Assembly (NCBI GenBank): GCA_902594405.1
Contig: CACJMB010000003.1
Coordinates: forward strand, 62,001 to 126,000
Source: an uncultured Pelagibacteraceae bacterium
GTDB lineage: Bacteria; Pseudomonadota; Alphaproteobacteria; Pelagibacterales; Pelagibacteraceae
Length of the DNA: 64,000 bases
Reading direction: 5' to 3'
The position numbers and the translations under genes were made by a program. Below, piece by piece: positions 16,715 through 26,658 of the stretch (position 1 is the stretch's first letter; each line of letters begins with the position of its first letter). Below the pieces are notes generated by a model. That model searched no databases and was not told the origin of the DNA. It saw only the letters and a program-made list of their open reading frames with translations.

Positions 16715-17624
16715 TTTGAGTAAATGCTTCTGCGAATTTTTCGGCCTCAAAAATTTGCAAATCATCTTCTTTTTCACCTAATCCAAGTGCAATAATTGGT
16801 AGTTTATATTTTTTAGCAACTGCTAAAAGGATACCTCCTTTTGCTGTACCATCTAACTTTGTCATAATAAGACCAGTTATTGGAATAATTTTATTAAATT
16901 CTTCAACTTGATTAATTACATTTTGACCTGAAGTTGCGTCCAAAACTAAAATAACATCATGTGGAGCATCAGGATCAATTTTTTTAGTAATGTTTGCAAT
17001 TTTTTTATATTCTTCCATCAAATTTTTTTTATTTTGCAATCTCCCAGCTGTATCGATTAAAACTTGATTGAAATCATTGTTTAATGCCTCTTCAATAGCC
17101 TTGTAGGCAACTGATGCAGGATCAGAGCCTTGAGATGATTTTGTAATTTGAACATCAACTTTGTTCGCCCAATTTTCTAGTTGTTCTATAGCTGCCGCTC
17201 TAAAAGTATCTGATGCGGCAAGCATTACTTTGTTTCCATTACCTTTTAATATTTTACTTATTTTTCCAATAGTAGTTGTTTTTCCAACACCATTAACACC
17301 TGAAATTAATGTTGCATTTAATTTTTCTTTTTTTTTAAAGAATTCAATATTTTCTAAAGGTTTCATTATTGAAATAATATAATTTTTTAAAATATTATTT
17401 ATTTCTTCGGTTAAATCTTTATTGGGATCAATTTTTGTTTGAGAAATTATTTCTCTTATTTCTGAGGCCGAAACAATACCAACATCTGATTGAATTAAGT
17501 AATCTTCAATTTTGTCTAATGTTTTGTCATCAATCTCTTTTTTTACAACTATATCTCTTAAACCCGTTGTAAAAGCTGAGGCGCTTTTTTTAAAACCTGA
17601 TTTAAATTTTTCAAAAATTCCCAT
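16707..17624 (-). CDS. ftsY: Signal recognition particle receptor FtsY
   Basis: 305 aa SRP-receptor GTPase that brings ribosome-SRP complexes to the membrane. The four-helix N domain (residues ~20-90) is followed by the G domain: P-loop GVNGVGKTT at 109-117, DTFRAAA at 139-145, DTAGR at 191-195 and TKLD at 255-258. The long acidic A domain of E. coli FtsY is missing, as in many alphaproteobacteria; a short amphipathic N-terminus (MGIFEKFKSGFKKS) remains. It starts on the base next to the dapF stop, so the two form an operon. Its partner ffh is transcribed divergently from the far side of dapF. Confidence 0.96.
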   Translation of the reverse strand: MGIFEKFKSGFKKSASAFTTGLRDIVVKKEIDDKTLDKIEDYLIQSDVGIVSASEIREIISQTKIDPNKDLTEEINNILKNYIISIMKPLENIEFFKKKEKLNATLISGVNGVGKTTTIGKISKILKGNGNKVMLAASDTFRAAAIEQLENWANKVDVQITKSSQGSDPASVAYKAIEEALNNDFNQVLIDTAGRLQNKKNLMEEYKKIANITKKIDPDAPHDVILVLDATSGQNVINQVEEFNKIIPITGLIMTKLDGTAKGGILLAVAKKYKLPIIALGLGEKEDDLQIFEAEKFAEAFTQIN

Positions 17625-18448
17625 TAAATTTTAAAATTTATCTCCTCAATATCTGAAACTGGTCCTTTCATATGAATAATATTGTTTTCATCAATTGAAA
17701 TTGTCAATCTACCTGTAGAAAATTCAATATCAACTTTATCATTTATCAATCCGTTTTGTTTTGCGGCAAAAGCTGTTGCGCAAGCTGCAGTTCCACAAGC
17801 TTTGGTAAGTCCAGCTCCTCTTTCCCACACTCTAACTTTTATCAATTCTTTGTTAACAACAGTTGCTAAAGTAACATTACATTTTTCTGGAAATAGAGAG
17901 TGGGTTTCAATTTTTGGTCCAATTTTTTCTATTTCAAAATTTTCGTTGTTATCGACAAAAAAAATTACATGTGGGTTACCAACATTTACAGCTATTCCAC
18001 CAGAAAATTCTTTATTATTTTTATCATTAATTTTAATTCCTAAATTATTAGTGTTTAATTCTTTGGATAATGGAATCTCATTCCATTTAGTTTTTGCAAC
18101 ACCTATTTCCGTAGAGACTATTTTGTCTCCAACAATATTTGATTTTAATTTTCCAGATAAAGTTGTTAGGACAATTTCTTTTTTGTTATTTTCTTTGCCT
18201 AATAAATCAGCAATACATCGTGTACCATTTCCACATGCACCAGACATTCCTCCATCTGAATTATAAAATTCTAATGAAGCATCTGAAATATCATTTTTTT
18301 TAATCAAGATTAATTGGTCACAACCAATAAATTTTCTGTCACAAATTTTTATTATTTGCTCTTTCGTCAAATTTGTTACTGTTTGCCTATTATCTATGAT
18401 GACAAAATCATTACCTAAACCGTCCATTTTAAAAGCTTTAATATCCAT
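17624..18448 (-). CDS. dapF: Diaminopimelate epimerase
   Basis: 274 aa cytoplasmic enzyme that interconverts LL- and meso-diaminopimelate for lysine and peptidoglycan. The N-terminal 'FKMDGLGNDFVIID' and the two active-site cysteine blocks, 'GACGNGTRC' (~72-80) and 'KACGTAACA' (~216-224), are present, so the catalytic pair is intact. It is the first gene of the dapF-ftsY minus-strand pair and is transcribed away from ffh across a 160-bp divergent region. Confidence 0.96.
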   Translation of the reverse strand: MDIKAFKMDGLGNDFVIIDNRQTVTNLTKEQIIKICDRKFIGCDQLILIKKNDISDASLEFYNSDGGMSGACGNGTRCIADLLGKENNKKEIVLTTLSGKLKSNIVGDKIVSTEIGVAKTKWNEIPLSKELNTNNLGIKINDKNNKEFSGGIAVNVGNPHVIFFVDNNENFEIEKIGPKIETHSLFPEKCNVTLATVVNKELIKVRVWERGAGLTKACGTAACATAFAAKQNGLINDKVDIEFSTGRLTISIDENNIIHMKGPVSDIEEINFKI

Positions 18449-18508
18449 ATATAGATATTTAACTTATTTATTGACTTTTTGAACCTCTATTATAGGTTGT
18501 TGCCGTTT

Positions 18509-18585
18509 CCGCAAAAACATTAACTTTGCGGTGTCTTTGGAAACAAAGAGATCGACACTAGTCAGCGAGGGTTCGCCCACTAGTG
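18509..18585 (+). ncRNA. Structured 5' leader of ffh (candidate cis-regulatory RNA)
   Basis: Three elements can fold in series. Hairpin 1: CCGCAAA (18509-18515) with TTTGCGG (18525-18531). Hairpin 2: CTTTG-GAAA-CAAAG (18535-18548), capped by a GNRA tetraloop; GTGTC (18531-18535) can also pair with GACAC (18554-18558) outside it. Hairpin 3: CACTAGT (18556-18562) with ACTAGTG (18579-18585), enclosing GCGA/TCGC. Hairpin 3 shares CAC (18556-18558) with the outer stem of element 2, and that stem also shares G18531 with hairpin 1, so alternative folds are possible. The region is markedly richer in GC than its surroundings. It lacks the conserved SRP RNA domain IV sequence, so it is not ffs. Confidence 0.6.
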
Positions 18586-18608
18586 CGTTACTGCTATGCG
18601 TAATAAAT

Positions 18609-19967
18609 ATGTTTGAAAATTTAACAAATAAATTTGAAGAAATTTTTTCTTCTCTAAAAAAGTCCCCTTCACTTGATGAAGCTCAAGTAGATGAAGGCTT
18701 AAGAGGCATTAGACAAGCTTTGCTCGAAGCAGATGTTTCTTTGGATGTTGCAAAAGATTTTATCGAAAAAGTTAAACCAAAAGCATTAGGCCAAGAGATT
18801 ATAAGGTCTACCTCACCAGGGGATATGGTTGTTAAAATTGTTTATGATGAGCTTGTAGACTTATTAGGTTCTACAAATAATGAAGTAAACTTAAACGCAG
18901 TACCTCCTGTGCCAATGATGTTAGTTGGATTACAAGGTTCTGGTAAAACAACAACAACAGCAAAATTAGCAAAATTTTTAGAAAATAATAAAAAGAAAAA
19001 AGTAATGATGGTCAGTCTAGATATTTACAGACCAGCTGCACAAGAACAACTTAGATCTTTAGGAGAACAAAATAATATTTTAACTTTACCTATTATAGAA
19101 GGTCAGCAACCTGCTGATATTTGTAGAAGAGCAATAAGTGCTGCTAATTTAAATGGAGCTGAAATAATTTTATTTGATACTGCTGGTAGAACTCAAATCG
19201 ATTTACAAATGATGAGTGAGATTAAGCAAATTGAAGCTGTCATTAATCCAACAGAAACTTTCTTAGTTGCAGACTCTTTAACAGGTCAAGTTGCAGCCTC
19301 AGTGGCAAAAGAATTTAAAAATACAGTTAATTTATCTGGAATTATTTTAACTAGGGCTGATGGTGATGCAAGAGGTGGTGCCGCAGTGAGTATGAAATAT
19401 GTTTCAAATGTTCCAATTAAATTTTTAGGTATAGGAGAAAAAATAGATAATCTTGAAGTATTCCATCCAGATAGAATTGCAAACAGAATACTAGGTATGG
19501 GGGATATCGTATCCCTTGTAGAAAAGGCGGCTCAAGATTTAGGAGAAGAAAATCTTAAAAAAGCAGAGGAAAATTTAAAAAAAGGTCAATTCTCTATGGA
19601 AGATTATTTATCTCAATTAAAACAAATGAAAAAAATGGGTGGCATTGAGGGAATTATGTCTTTTATGCCTGGAGTTTCTAAAATTAAATCCCAAATGGAT
19701 GCAGCGGGAATTGATGAAAGTATAATTACTAAAAATGAAGCTGTTATTTTATCAATGACAAAAAAAGAAAGAGAGAACCCAAAAATAATAGATGGTTCTA
19801 GAAAAAAAAGAATTGCTAATGGCTCTGGCACAGATCCGGCCACTATCAATAAATTGCTTAAGCAATTTAAAATGATGTCTGAAATGATGAAAAAGATGTC
19901 AAAAGGAAATCTGAAAGGTATGTCAGATAAAGGTATACCGCCAGAGCTATTTAACCAATTAAAGTAA
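18609..19967 (+). CDS. ffh: Signal recognition particle protein Ffh
   Basis: 452 aa from ATG 18609, where homology to other Ffh proteins begins (MFENLTNKFEE). A frame is open back to a GTG at 18531, but those 26 codons lie over the folded leader RNA and have no family counterpart. N domain 1-90; G domain with P-loop GLQGSGKTT at 107-115, DTAGR at 190-194 and 'TRADGDARGG'. The C-terminal M domain is methionine-rich ('QMKKMGGIEGIMSFMPG', 'MMSEMMKKMSKGN') and binds signal peptides and SRP RNA. It heads a plus-strand cluster with rpsP, trmD and rplS. Confidence 0.96.
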   Translation: MFENLTNKFEEIFSSLKKSPSLDEAQVDEGLRGIRQALLEADVSLDVAKDFIEKVKPKALGQEIIRSTSPGDMVVKIVYDELVDLLGSTNNEVNLNAVPPVPMMLVGLQGSGKTTTTAKLAKFLENNKKKKVMMVSLDIYRPAAQEQLRSLGEQNNILTLPIIEGQQPADICRRAISAANLNGAEIILFDTAGRTQIDLQMMSEIKQIEAVINPTETFLVADSLTGQVAASVAKEFKNTVNLSGIILTRADGDARGGAAVSMKYVSNVPIKFLGIGEKIDNLEVFHPDRIANRILGMGDIVSLVEKAAQDLGEENLKKAEENLKKGQFSMEDYLSQLKQMKKMGGIEGIMSFMPGVSKIKSQMDAAGIDESIITKNEAVILSMTKKERENPKIIDGSRKKRIANGSGTDPATINKLLKQFKMMSEMMKKMSKGNLKGMSDKGIPPELFNQLK

Positions 19968-19979
19968 AAAGGAGAAGAA

Positions 19980-20486
19980 ATGTTAAAATTAAGATTATCA
20001 AGAGGTGGAACAAAAAAACGTCCTGTTTATAAAGTTGTTGTTGCCGACAGTCGTTTTGCAAGAGATGGAAGATTTATAGAAAAGGTTGGTTTCTTTAATC
20101 CTCTATTACCAAAAGAGAAAAAAGAAAGAGTGGGCCTAGAAGCTGAGAGAATTAAATATTGGCTTGGTCAAGGAGCTCAACCAACAACTAGAGTAGCAAG
20201 AATTTTAGGTGAGAACGAACTAATGCCTATGCCTGCAAATGGAAATAATCCAAATAAAGCAGTGCCAAAAAAAGAAAGAAATAAAAAAGAAGAGGATAAT
20301 AAAGAAGCTCCAAAAGCAGAAGCAGCTCCAGCAGCAGAAGCTCCTAAGGAAGAAGCTCCAAAAGCAGAAGCTCCTAAGGAAGAAGCTCCTAAGGAAGAAG
20401 CTCCAAAAGCAGAAGCTCCTAAGGAAGAAGCTCCAAAAGCAGAAGCAGCTCCAGCAGCAGAAGCTCCAGCAGAGGAAAAAAAATAA
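19980..20486 (+). CDS. rpsP: 30S ribosomal protein S16 with repetitive C-terminal tail
   Basis: 168 aa, about twice the usual length. Residues 1-~85 are a normal S16 ('[20 protein letters not shown]'). From ~90 it continues as a low-complexity acidic/basic tail built from repeats of APKAEAP and KEEAPKEE, matching tandem DNA repeats at about 20310-20475. A similar Ala/Pro/Glu/Lys tail is found on L19, two genes downstream. The gene has a strong AAAGGAGAAG site. The gene order rpsP-trmD-rplS is conserved in bacteria, often with rimM between rpsP and trmD, which is absent here. Confidence 0.95.
   Translation: MLKLRLSRGGTKKRPVYKVVVADSRFARDGRFIEKVGFFNPLLPKEKKERVGLEAERIKYWLGQGAQPTTRVARILGENELMPMPANGNNPNKAVPKKERNKKEEDNKEAPKAEAAPAAEAPKEEAPKAEAPKEEAPKEEAPKAEAPKEEAPKAEAAPAAEAPAEEKK
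20310..20475 (+). repeat. In-frame tandem repeats in the rpsP tail
   Basis: Units of about 15 bases, such as GCTCCTAAGGAAGAA and GCTCCAAAAGCAGAA, alternate several times and encode AP-KEE and AP-KAE blocks. Nearly identical units invite slippage or recombination, so repeat number may vary among strains. Confidence 0.8.
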
Positions 20487-20500
20487 TTTAAAGATTATTT

Positions 20501-21187
20501 ATGTGGCAAGCTCAAGTGTTTACACTTTATCCAGAGGTTTTTCCTGGTCCTTTATCTAAAGGACTTTATGGAAAAGCTTTATCAAATAATTTATGGAAAC
20601 TTAAAGTTGTAAACATAAGAGATGCAGCTGATGACAAACATAAAACAGTAGATGACACACCTTATGGGGGTGGTTCAGGGATGTTGTTAAAAGCAGATGT
20701 TCTTGCAAAGTCTTTAGATGAAAACAAAAATGAGAGTGAGAGAATTTTATACTTATCACCAAAAGGAAAAAAATTTGATCAAAATTTAGCAAAAGAGCTA
20801 GCTAATGAAAAATCTCTGTCTTTAATTTGTGGTCATTTTGAAGGTGTGGATGAAAGAATACTTTCAACAAGAAATATAGAGGAAATTAGTATCGGAGATT
20901 ATGTTTTGTCAGGCGGGGAGTCGGCGGCATATGTAGTTATAGATAGTATTTTAAGATTGCTGCCAGGTGTATTAGGAAATGAAAACTCTAAATTAGATGA
21001 AACCTTTGAAAATGGTCTTCTAGAGTACCCTCAATATACAAAACCTCAAATTTGGGAGGAAAAAGCTGTACCAGACGTGCTATTATCAGGTGATCATAAT
21101 AAAATTAAACACTGGCGTTTATCTCAATCTGAGGCTATAACACGCGTCCGAAGACCAGATTTATGGGAAAAATATAAGAAGAATTAA
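20501..21187 (+). CDS. trmD: tRNA (guanine-N1-)-methyltransferase
   Basis: 228 aa SPOUT-family enzyme that methylates G37 of tRNAs reading CCN, CUN and CGG codons and so keeps the reading frame. Seen: '[21 protein letters not shown]' region at the start (residues ~6-26), '[12 protein letters not shown]' (~51-62), and the knot segment '[19 protein letters not shown]' around 131-149, which binds SAM. Length fits the family. It lies between rpsP and rplS, as in most bacteria. Confidence 0.95.
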   Translation: MWQAQVFTLYPEVFPGPLSKGLYGKALSNNLWKLKVVNIRDAADDKHKTVDDTPYGGGSGMLLKADVLAKSLDENKNESERILYLSPKGKKFDQNLAKELANEKSLSLICGHFEGVDERILSTRNIEEISIGDYVLSGGESAAYVVIDSILRLLPGVLGNENSKLDETFENGLLEYPQYTKPQIWEEKAVPDVLLSGDHNKIKHWRLSQSEAITRVRRPDLWEKYKKN

Positions 21188-21203
21188 TTTGATAAATACT
21201 AAC

Positions 21204-21746
21204 ATGAAAACAATTGAAGAAATAAACCAGCATAACGTTAACAAAATTCTTTCAGAGAAAAAAATTCCAGAATTTCATCCTGGAGACGTTGTTAAAGTTG
21301 GTGTGAGAATTACCGAGGGTAAAAAAGAAAGAATTCAATATTTTGAGGGAGTGTGTATTGCTAAAAAAAGCAGAGATCTAAACTCATCTTTTACGGTTAG
21401 AAAAATTTCATTTGGAGAGGGTGTTGAGAGAACTTTCCCACTATTTGGAACTTTAATTGATTCAATTAAGGTTATTAGATCAGGTAAAGTAAGAAGAGCA
21501 AAACTTTATTATCTAAGAGACAGAACCGGTAAATCAGCAAGGATTGCAGAAAAAATTAGAAAAAAAATTGGTATTGATATCGAGGCAAAACCAGAAACAG
21601 TTACAGAGGAAAATGTAGCTCCCGCAGTTGAAGCAACTAAAGAAGTGGCTCCTAAAGCAGAAGCAGCACCTAAAGAAGAGGCGGCTCCAGCAGCAGAGGC
21701 TCCTAAAGAAGAACAAAAATCAGAAAGCTCTACAGAAAAAAAATAA
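21204..21746 (+). CDS. rplS: 50S ribosomal protein L19 with C-terminal tail
   Basis: 180 aa from ATG 21204. The frame is open to a TTG at 21189, which has an AAGAAG site upstream, but the ATG start aligns exactly with other alphaproteobacterial L19 proteins ('[11 protein letters not shown]...[10 protein letters not shown]'). The L19 core ('[18 protein letters not shown]', '[18 protein letters not shown]') ends near residue 120. The remaining ~60 residues are an Ala/Pro/Glu/Lys tail with [15 protein letters not shown] blocks like that of S16. L19 lies at the interface between ribosomal subunits. Confidence 0.93.
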   Translation: MKTIEEINQHNVNKILSEKKIPEFHPGDVVKVGVRITEGKKERIQYFEGVCIAKKSRDLNSSFTVRKISFGEGVERTFPLFGTLIDSIKVIRSGKVRRAKLYYLRDRTGKSARIAEKIRKKIGIDIEAKPETVTEENVAPAVEATKEVAPKAEAAPKEEAAPAAEAPKEEQKSESSTEKK

Positions 21747-21757
21747 TTTTTTTTTCA

Positions 21758-23161
21758 ATGTCTACAACATTATACGATAAAATTTGGAACGATCATCTAG
21801 TTGATCAACAAGATGATGGCACATCTTTACTTTTTGTAGATAGACATTTGATTCATGAGGTGACAAGCCCCCAAGCTTTTGAAGGATTAAGAAATTCTAA
21901 TAGAAAAGTTAGGCACCCAAATTTAACTTTAGCAGTTGCAGATCATAATGTTCCAACAACTGACAGATCAAAAGGTATTTCAGATGAAGAGTCAAAAATT
22001 CAAGTAGATACTTTAGAGGCAAATTGTAAAGAATTTGGTGTTCAGTTATTTGGTATGGATGATAAGAGGCAAGGTATTGTTCATATCATAGGACCTGAAC
22101 AAGGTTTTACTCAACCAGGTACAGTTATTGTTTGTGGAGACAGCCATACCGCAACGCATGGAGCATTTGGTGCTTTAGCATTTGGAATAGGAACTTCAGA
22201 AGTTGAACATGTTCTAGCAACCCAAACATTAGTTCAGAAGAAAGCTAAAAATTTTAGAATTAATGTTAATGGTGAACTTCCTTTAGGAGTTACTTCTAAA
22301 GATGTAATACTTCAAATAATTGGAAAAATAGGTACAGCAGGTGGTACAGGATCTGTTGTGGAATATGCTGGAGATTTAATAAGATCTTTAAGTGTTGAGC
22401 AAAGAATGACTATTTGCAATATGACAATTGAAGGTGGTGCAAGAGCAGGATTAATTGCACCAGATGAAAAAATTTTTGAATATTTAAAAGGAAAACCAAT
22501 GTCTCCAAAAGGTGAAAATTGGGATAAAGCTTTGAACTATTGGGAAACTTTAAAAACAGACGCTGATGCTAGTTTTGATAAAGAAATTAGCCTTAATGCA
22601 AATGAAATTTTACCCATGATTACATGGGGTACGTCACCACAAGACGTAATAACAATTGATGGAAAAGTTCCAAATCCAAATAATGAGACCGATGAAGATA
22701 AAAAAAATTCAATTGAAAGAGCTTTAAAGTATATGGGTCTAAAACCTGACATGGCAGCCACAGATATAAAAATAGATAAAGTATTTATTGGTAGTTGTAC
22801 TAATGGCAGAATAGAAGATTTGAGAGAAGCAGCAAAAATCCTAAAAGATAAAAAAGTATCATCGCATGTTAATGCTATAGTAGTTCCAGGGTCAGGCTTA
22901 GTTAAAGAACAAGCAGAGCAAGAAGGACTAGATAAAATTTTTGTTAGCTCAGGGTTTGAATGGAGAGAACCAGGTTGCTCTATGTGTTTAGCGATGAATG
23001 CGGATAAATTAAAGCCAGAAGAAAGATGCGCCTCTACATCAAATAGAAATTTTGAGGGAAGACAAGGTAGAGGTGGTAGAACTCATCTAGTTAGTCCAGG
23101 AATGGCTGCAGCAGCTGCAATTTCAGGTAATTTAGATGATGTCAGAAAGTATCAAAATTAA
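21758..23161 (+). CDS. leuC: 3-isopropylmalate dehydratase large subunit
   Basis: 467 aa aconitase-family protein that isomerises 2- to 3-isopropylmalate in leucine synthesis. The 4Fe-4S cysteines are visible in '[12 protein letters not shown]' and '[11 protein letters not shown]', and the N-terminal '[20 protein letters not shown]' is typical of LeuC. It is followed with no gap by leuD and then leuB, giving the order leuC-leuD-leuB. It probably continues the transcript of rplS, 11 bp upstream. Confidence 0.97.
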   Translation: MSTTLYDKIWNDHLVDQQDDGTSLLFVDRHLIHEVTSPQAFEGLRNSNRKVRHPNLTLAVADHNVPTTDRSKGISDEESKIQVDTLEANCKEFGVQLFGMDDKRQGIVHIIGPEQGFTQPGTVIVCGDSHTATHGAFGALAFGIGTSEVEHVLATQTLVQKKAKNFRINVNGELPLGVTSKDVILQIIGKIGTAGGTGSVVEYAGDLIRSLSVEQRMTICNMTIEGGARAGLIAPDEKIFEYLKGKPMSPKGENWDKALNYWETLKTDADASFDKEISLNANEILPMITWGTSPQDVITIDGKVPNPNNETDEDKKNSIERALKYMGLKPDMAATDIKIDKVFIGSCTNGRIEDLREAAKILKDKKVSSHVNAIVVPGSGLVKEQAEQEGLDKIFVSSGFEWREPGCSMCLAMNADKLKPEERCASTSNRNFEGRQGRGGRTHLVSPGMAAAAAISGNLDDVRKYQN

Positions 23162-23767
23162 ATGCAAAAATTTAATAAATTAAAAAGTATCCCAGCTTAT
23201 TTACCAATTGTAAATATTGATACAGATATGATAATTCCAAAACAGTTTTTAAAAACTATCAAAAGAACTGGTCTTGGAAAAAATTTGTTTTTTGAAATGA
23301 GATATGATGATCAAGGCAAAGAAATAAATGATTTTGTGTTAAACAAAGATCCATTTAATCAATCTAAAATTTTAATTGCTGGAAAAAACTTTGGATGTGG
23401 TTCATCAAGAGAACATGCTCCTTGGGCTTTATTAGATTTTGGAATTACTTGTGTAATTAGTTCAAGTTATGCAGATATTTTTTTTAGTAATTGTTTTAAA
23501 AATGGAATTTTGCCTATAATCCTTGAAGAAGAAAAAATCAAAGAGCTATCTGAATACGCAAATAGACAAGAAGAAATTTCTATTGATTTGCAAGAGGAAA
23601 AAATAGTTTATGGAAATAATGAGCTAAAATTTGAAGTTGATCCATTTAAGAAAAAATGTTTGTTAGAAGGGCTTGATGATATCGCTTTATCACTAAAAAA
23701 ATCAGAAAAAATAGAGAAATTTGAAAAAAATTTAAAAAACGAAAAGCCTTGGGTATTTAATGATTAA
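23162..23767 (+). CDS. leuD: 3-isopropylmalate dehydratase small subunit
   Basis: 201 aa partner of LeuC; it supplies the swivel domain of the dehydratase. The hallmark '[21 protein letters not shown]' region (split here across residues ~73-93) and the N-terminal '[20 protein letters not shown]' block are intact. It starts on the base after the leuC stop and overlaps leuB by 8 bp, so the subunits are likely made in step. Confidence 0.97.
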   Translation: MQKFNKLKSIPAYLPIVNIDTDMIIPKQFLKTIKRTGLGKNLFFEMRYDDQGKEINDFVLNKDPFNQSKILIAGKNFGCGSSREHAPWALLDFGITCVISSSYADIFFSNCFKNGILPIILEEEKIKELSEYANRQEEISIDLQEEKIVYGNNELKFEVDPFKKKCLLEGLDDIALSLKKSEKIEKFEKNLKNEKPWVFND

Positions 23768-24866
23768 AGTAAAAAAAAGAAAAATACTTTTACTTCCTGG
23801 TGATGGTATTGGTCCGGAGGTAATAACAGAGGTAAAAAAAATTATTAACTGGTTTAATGATAAAAAATCTTTAGATTTTGAAATTGATCAGGAGCTAGTT
23901 GGTGGTTGTTCTTACGATAAACATGGTACCCCAATCACTGATGAGGTTTTTTACAAAGCACTAGAAAGTGAAGTAATTATGCTTGGAGCAGTCGGTGGTC
24001 CTACATGGGATAACTTAGAATTTTCTAAAAAACCAGAAAGAGCATTATTAAAACTTAGAAAAGAATTAAAGCTTTTTGCTAACTTAAGGCCTGCAATTTG
24101 TTTTAAACAATTAGTCGATGCTTCAACCCTAAAGCCAGAAGTAGTTTCAGGACTAGATATAATGATAGTAAGAGAGTTAACGGGTGGTATATATTTTGGT
24201 GAACCTAGAGGAATTAAGCCAATTGAAAATGGAGAAAGAAAAGGAATTAATACTCACACTTATACGACTAGTGAAATTACTAGAGTAGCTAGGATCGCTT
24301 TTGATCTAGCTAGAAAAAGATCAAACAAGGTTACTTCGTGTGAAAAATCAAATGTGATGGAAGCAGGACAATTGTGGAAAGAAGAAGTCCAAGAACTTCA
24401 TGAAAAAGAATACAAGGATGTAGAATTAAGTCATATGTTAGCAGACAATTGTGCTATGCAGCTTTTAAGAAACCCAAAACAATTTGATGTAATTGTAACA
24501 GATAATTTGTTTGGAGATATGTTGTCAGACCAAGCTTCAATGTTAACGGGATCTTTAGGTCTTTTACCATCAGCATCTTTGGGTGCAAAAAATAAAGATG
24601 GTGAGATGAGAGCGATGTACGAGCCTATACACGGGTCAGCTCCAGATATAGCTGGTAAAGGGATAGCAAATCCAATTGCTTCTATTTTGAGCTTTGCTAT
24701 GGCACTGAGGTATTCTTTAGATCTTGATAAAGAAGCAGATATTTTAGAAAAAGCAGTTCAAGATGTTTTAAATGATGGGTTAAGAACTAAAGATATAATG
24801 TCAGAAGGCATGAAAGAAACTTCCACTTCAGCAATGGGTGATGCGATAATTTCAAAATTGCAATAA
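23760..24866 (+). CDS. leuB: 3-isopropylmalate dehydrogenase
   Basis: 368 aa NAD-dependent oxidative decarboxylase, third step of leucine synthesis. Motifs seen: '[11 protein letters not shown]' near the start, '[15 protein letters not shown]' (Arg and Tyr of the active site), '[17 protein letters not shown]' with the metal-binding aspartates, and the NAD loop '[19 protein letters not shown]'. The alphaproteobacterial length is normal. It is the last of the leu genes; the dmdC start is 26 bp further on. Confidence 0.97.
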   Translation: MIKVKKRKILLLPGDGIGPEVITEVKKIINWFNDKKSLDFEIDQELVGGCSYDKHGTPITDEVFYKALESEVIMLGAVGGPTWDNLEFSKKPERALLKLRKELKLFANLRPAICFKQLVDASTLKPEVVSGLDIMIVRELTGGIYFGEPRGIKPIENGERKGINTHTYTTSEITRVARIAFDLARKRSNKVTSCEKSNVMEAGQLWKEEVQELHEKEYKDVELSHMLADNCAMQLLRNPKQFDVIVTDNLFGDMLSDQASMLTGSLGLLPSASLGAKNKDGEMRAMYEPIHGSAPDIAGKGIANPIASILSFAMALRYSLDLDKEADILEKAVQDVLNDGLRTKDIMSEGMKETSTSAMGDAIISKLQ

Positions 24867-24892
24867 AACTAGAATTATTCTAAGCTTTAAAT

Positions 24893-26656
24893 ATGCCAAG
24901 TTATACTGCTCCAGTAAAAGATATGATGTTTCTCTTTGAAAAATTAAGAGACAATAAAAACTATAATGAGCTTGAAAAATATAATGAGGTGAGTGCAGAT
25001 CTTGTTAAAGATATTTTAGAAGAAGCAGCTAAAATAAATCAAAATTTAATTTTACCTCTTGCTAAAGCAGGTGATGAAAATCCAGTAATATTAGAAAATG
25101 GTGTTGTCAGAACACCACCGGGTTACAAAGAAGCATATCAGAAATACATTGAAGATGGTTGGACGTCATTGTCTTGTGACCCCAAATATGGAGGCCAAGG
25201 AATGCCAAAAACAGTAAGCGCGTTCTTTGATGAAATGCTTTCCTCAGCCAGTTTGTCATTTAAATTATATAGTGAACTTAGTATTGGTGCCTATAATTGT
25301 ATTAATCATCATGCTTCAGATGAAATTAAAGATAAATATTTACCAAAGATCGTCGAAGGTAAATGGAGTGGCACTATGTGTTTAACAGAACCAGTCTGTG
25401 GTACAGACTTAGGTTTGTTAAAAACCAAAGCTGTCAAACAATCTGATGATACCTATAAAATTAGTGGTCAAAAGATTTTTATAACTTCTGGTGATCATGA
25501 CTTAACTGAAAATATTATTCATTTAGTTTTAGCAAGATCAACGGACTCTCCTGCGGGCACTAAAGGAATTAGTTTATTTTTAGTTCCAAAATTTATTGTA
25601 AATAAAGATGGTAGTGTTGGTCAAAGAAATGGAATTTCAACAGGATCTATTGAAAGCAAAATGGGAATTAAGGGTTCAGCAACATGTGTTTTAAATTTTG
25701 ATGAAGCAACTGGGTATATGATTGGTAACAAAGACAAAGGTCTTAGTGCTATGTTTACTATGATGAACCTTGAGAGAATAGTGGTAGGTATTCAAGGTTT
25801 AGGAATTTCTGAAATTGCTTATCAAAACTCACTTGCCTATGCAAAAGAGAGAAAACAAGGCAAAACAAATAATTCAAAATCTACTAATGGAGCAGATTTT
25901 ATTATTGAACATGCAGATATTAGAAGATCTTTACTTAATATGAAGTCAATCATTGAAGGTGAAAGAGCTTTATGTTTTTGGTTATCACAACAAACTGAGG
26001 TGAGTCTTTATCATCCAGATGAAAAAATTAAACAAGAAGCTTTGGACTATGTTTCATTGATGACACCAGTTGTTAAATCATTATTTACAGATTTAGCTAT
26101 GGAAATTACGAATGATGCGATGCAAATACATGGTGGATATGGTTATACTAAAGACCAAGGAATAGAGCAGTTATATAGAGATAATCGTATTACTCCAATC
26201 TATGAAGGTACAAATTCTGTTCAGGCAGCAGATTTAGTGTTTAGGAAACTATCTAATAAAAATGGTGATGTTATAAATAAGTTTTTAGATATGGTTAAAT
26301 CTGAATGCGATAGTAAGAATGAAAAAGTAAAAACATTTTCAAAAGAATTAAATTATTATTTAGATATTTTGTTTAAGTTTACAGACTGGGTTAAGGATAA
26401 ACATAAAATAGAAAAAGACGATGTAAGTGCTGCAGCAAATGATTATTTGAGAAGTCTGGGATACGTTTCAATTGCTTATGCTTGGATCAAAATTTTAGAT
26501 GTAAGTTTTAATGATTTTGATAAAAATAAAGAATTTTATAGTGATAAAATAAATACCGCAAAATTTTATTTCGATAAGGTATTGCCTAGAGCTGAGTATC
26601 ATTACAAATCTGCTATTTCAGGAAGTTCTAACATAATGAATTTTAAGTTTAATTAA
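24893..26656 (+). CDS. dmdC: Acyl-CoA dehydrogenase, probable methylmercaptopropionyl-CoA dehydrogenase
   Basis: 587 aa flavoprotein of the long acyl-CoA dehydrogenase type to which DmdC belongs. The N-terminal and central domains hold the FAD-binding blocks 'TMCLTEPVCGTDLG' and 'KIFITSGDHDL'; the active-site base is the Glu in 'PIYEGTNSVQAADL'. An extra C-terminal helical domain accounts for the length. The neighbours are a CoA ligase of the DmdB type and DmdA, so it probably oxidises MMPA-CoA to methylthioacryloyl-CoA. Other medium-chain substrates cannot be excluded from sequence alone. Confidence 0.85.
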   Translation: MPSYTAPVKDMMFLFEKLRDNKNYNELEKYNEVSADLVKDILEEAAKINQNLILPLAKAGDENPVILENGVVRTPPGYKEAYQKYIEDGWTSLSCDPKYGGQGMPKTVSAFFDEMLSSASLSFKLYSELSIGAYNCINHHASDEIKDKYLPKIVEGKWSGTMCLTEPVCGTDLGLLKTKAVKQSDDTYKISGQKIFITSGDHDLTENIIHLVLARSTDSPAGTKGISLFLVPKFIVNKDGSVGQRNGISTGSIESKMGIKGSATCVLNFDEATGYMIGNKDKGLSAMFTMMNLERIVVGIQGLGISEIAYQNSLAYAKERKQGKTNNSKSTNGADFIIEHADIRRSLLNMKSIIEGERALCFWLSQQTEVSLYHPDEKIKQEALDYVSLMTPVVKSLFTDLAMEITNDAMQIHGGYGYTKDQGIEQLYRDNRITPIYEGTNSVQAADLVFRKLSNKNGDVINKFLDMVKSECDSKNEKVKTFSKELNYYLDILFKFTDWVKDKHKIEKDDVSAAANDYLRSLGYVSIAYAWIKILDVSFNDFDKNKEFYSDKINTAKFYFDKVLPRAEYHYKSAISGSSNIMNFKFN

Positions 26657-26658
26657 TA

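Noticed and set aside
17682..18266. 194-aa ORF antisense to dapF
   Set aside because: dapF is clearly intact on the other strand, and the antisense product is hydrophobic low-complexity sequence with no recognisable domain.
18509..18585. The ffh leader as the SRP RNA gene (ffs)
   Set aside because: The conserved domain IV sequence with the GGAA tetraloop and its asymmetric internal loops is not present on either strand.
18531..18608. N-terminal extension of ffh from a GTG at 18531
   Set aside because: The extra 26 residues have no counterpart in Ffh proteins and lie on a strongly folded RNA leader; MFENL at 18609 fits the family start.
20310..20475. Repeats in the rpsP tail as a CRISPR-like array
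   Set aside because: The units are short, contiguous, in frame and lack spacers; they encode a low-complexity protein tail.
20239..20559. Gln/Lys/Leu-rich ORF overlapping the rpsP tail
   Set aside because: It is the +1 frame of the tandem repeats in rpsP and has no start signal or family features.
21189..21203. TTG start for rplS
   Set aside because: The ATG at 21204 aligns exactly with other alphaproteobacterial L19 proteins, although the TTG has a better-placed Shine-Dalgarno sequence.
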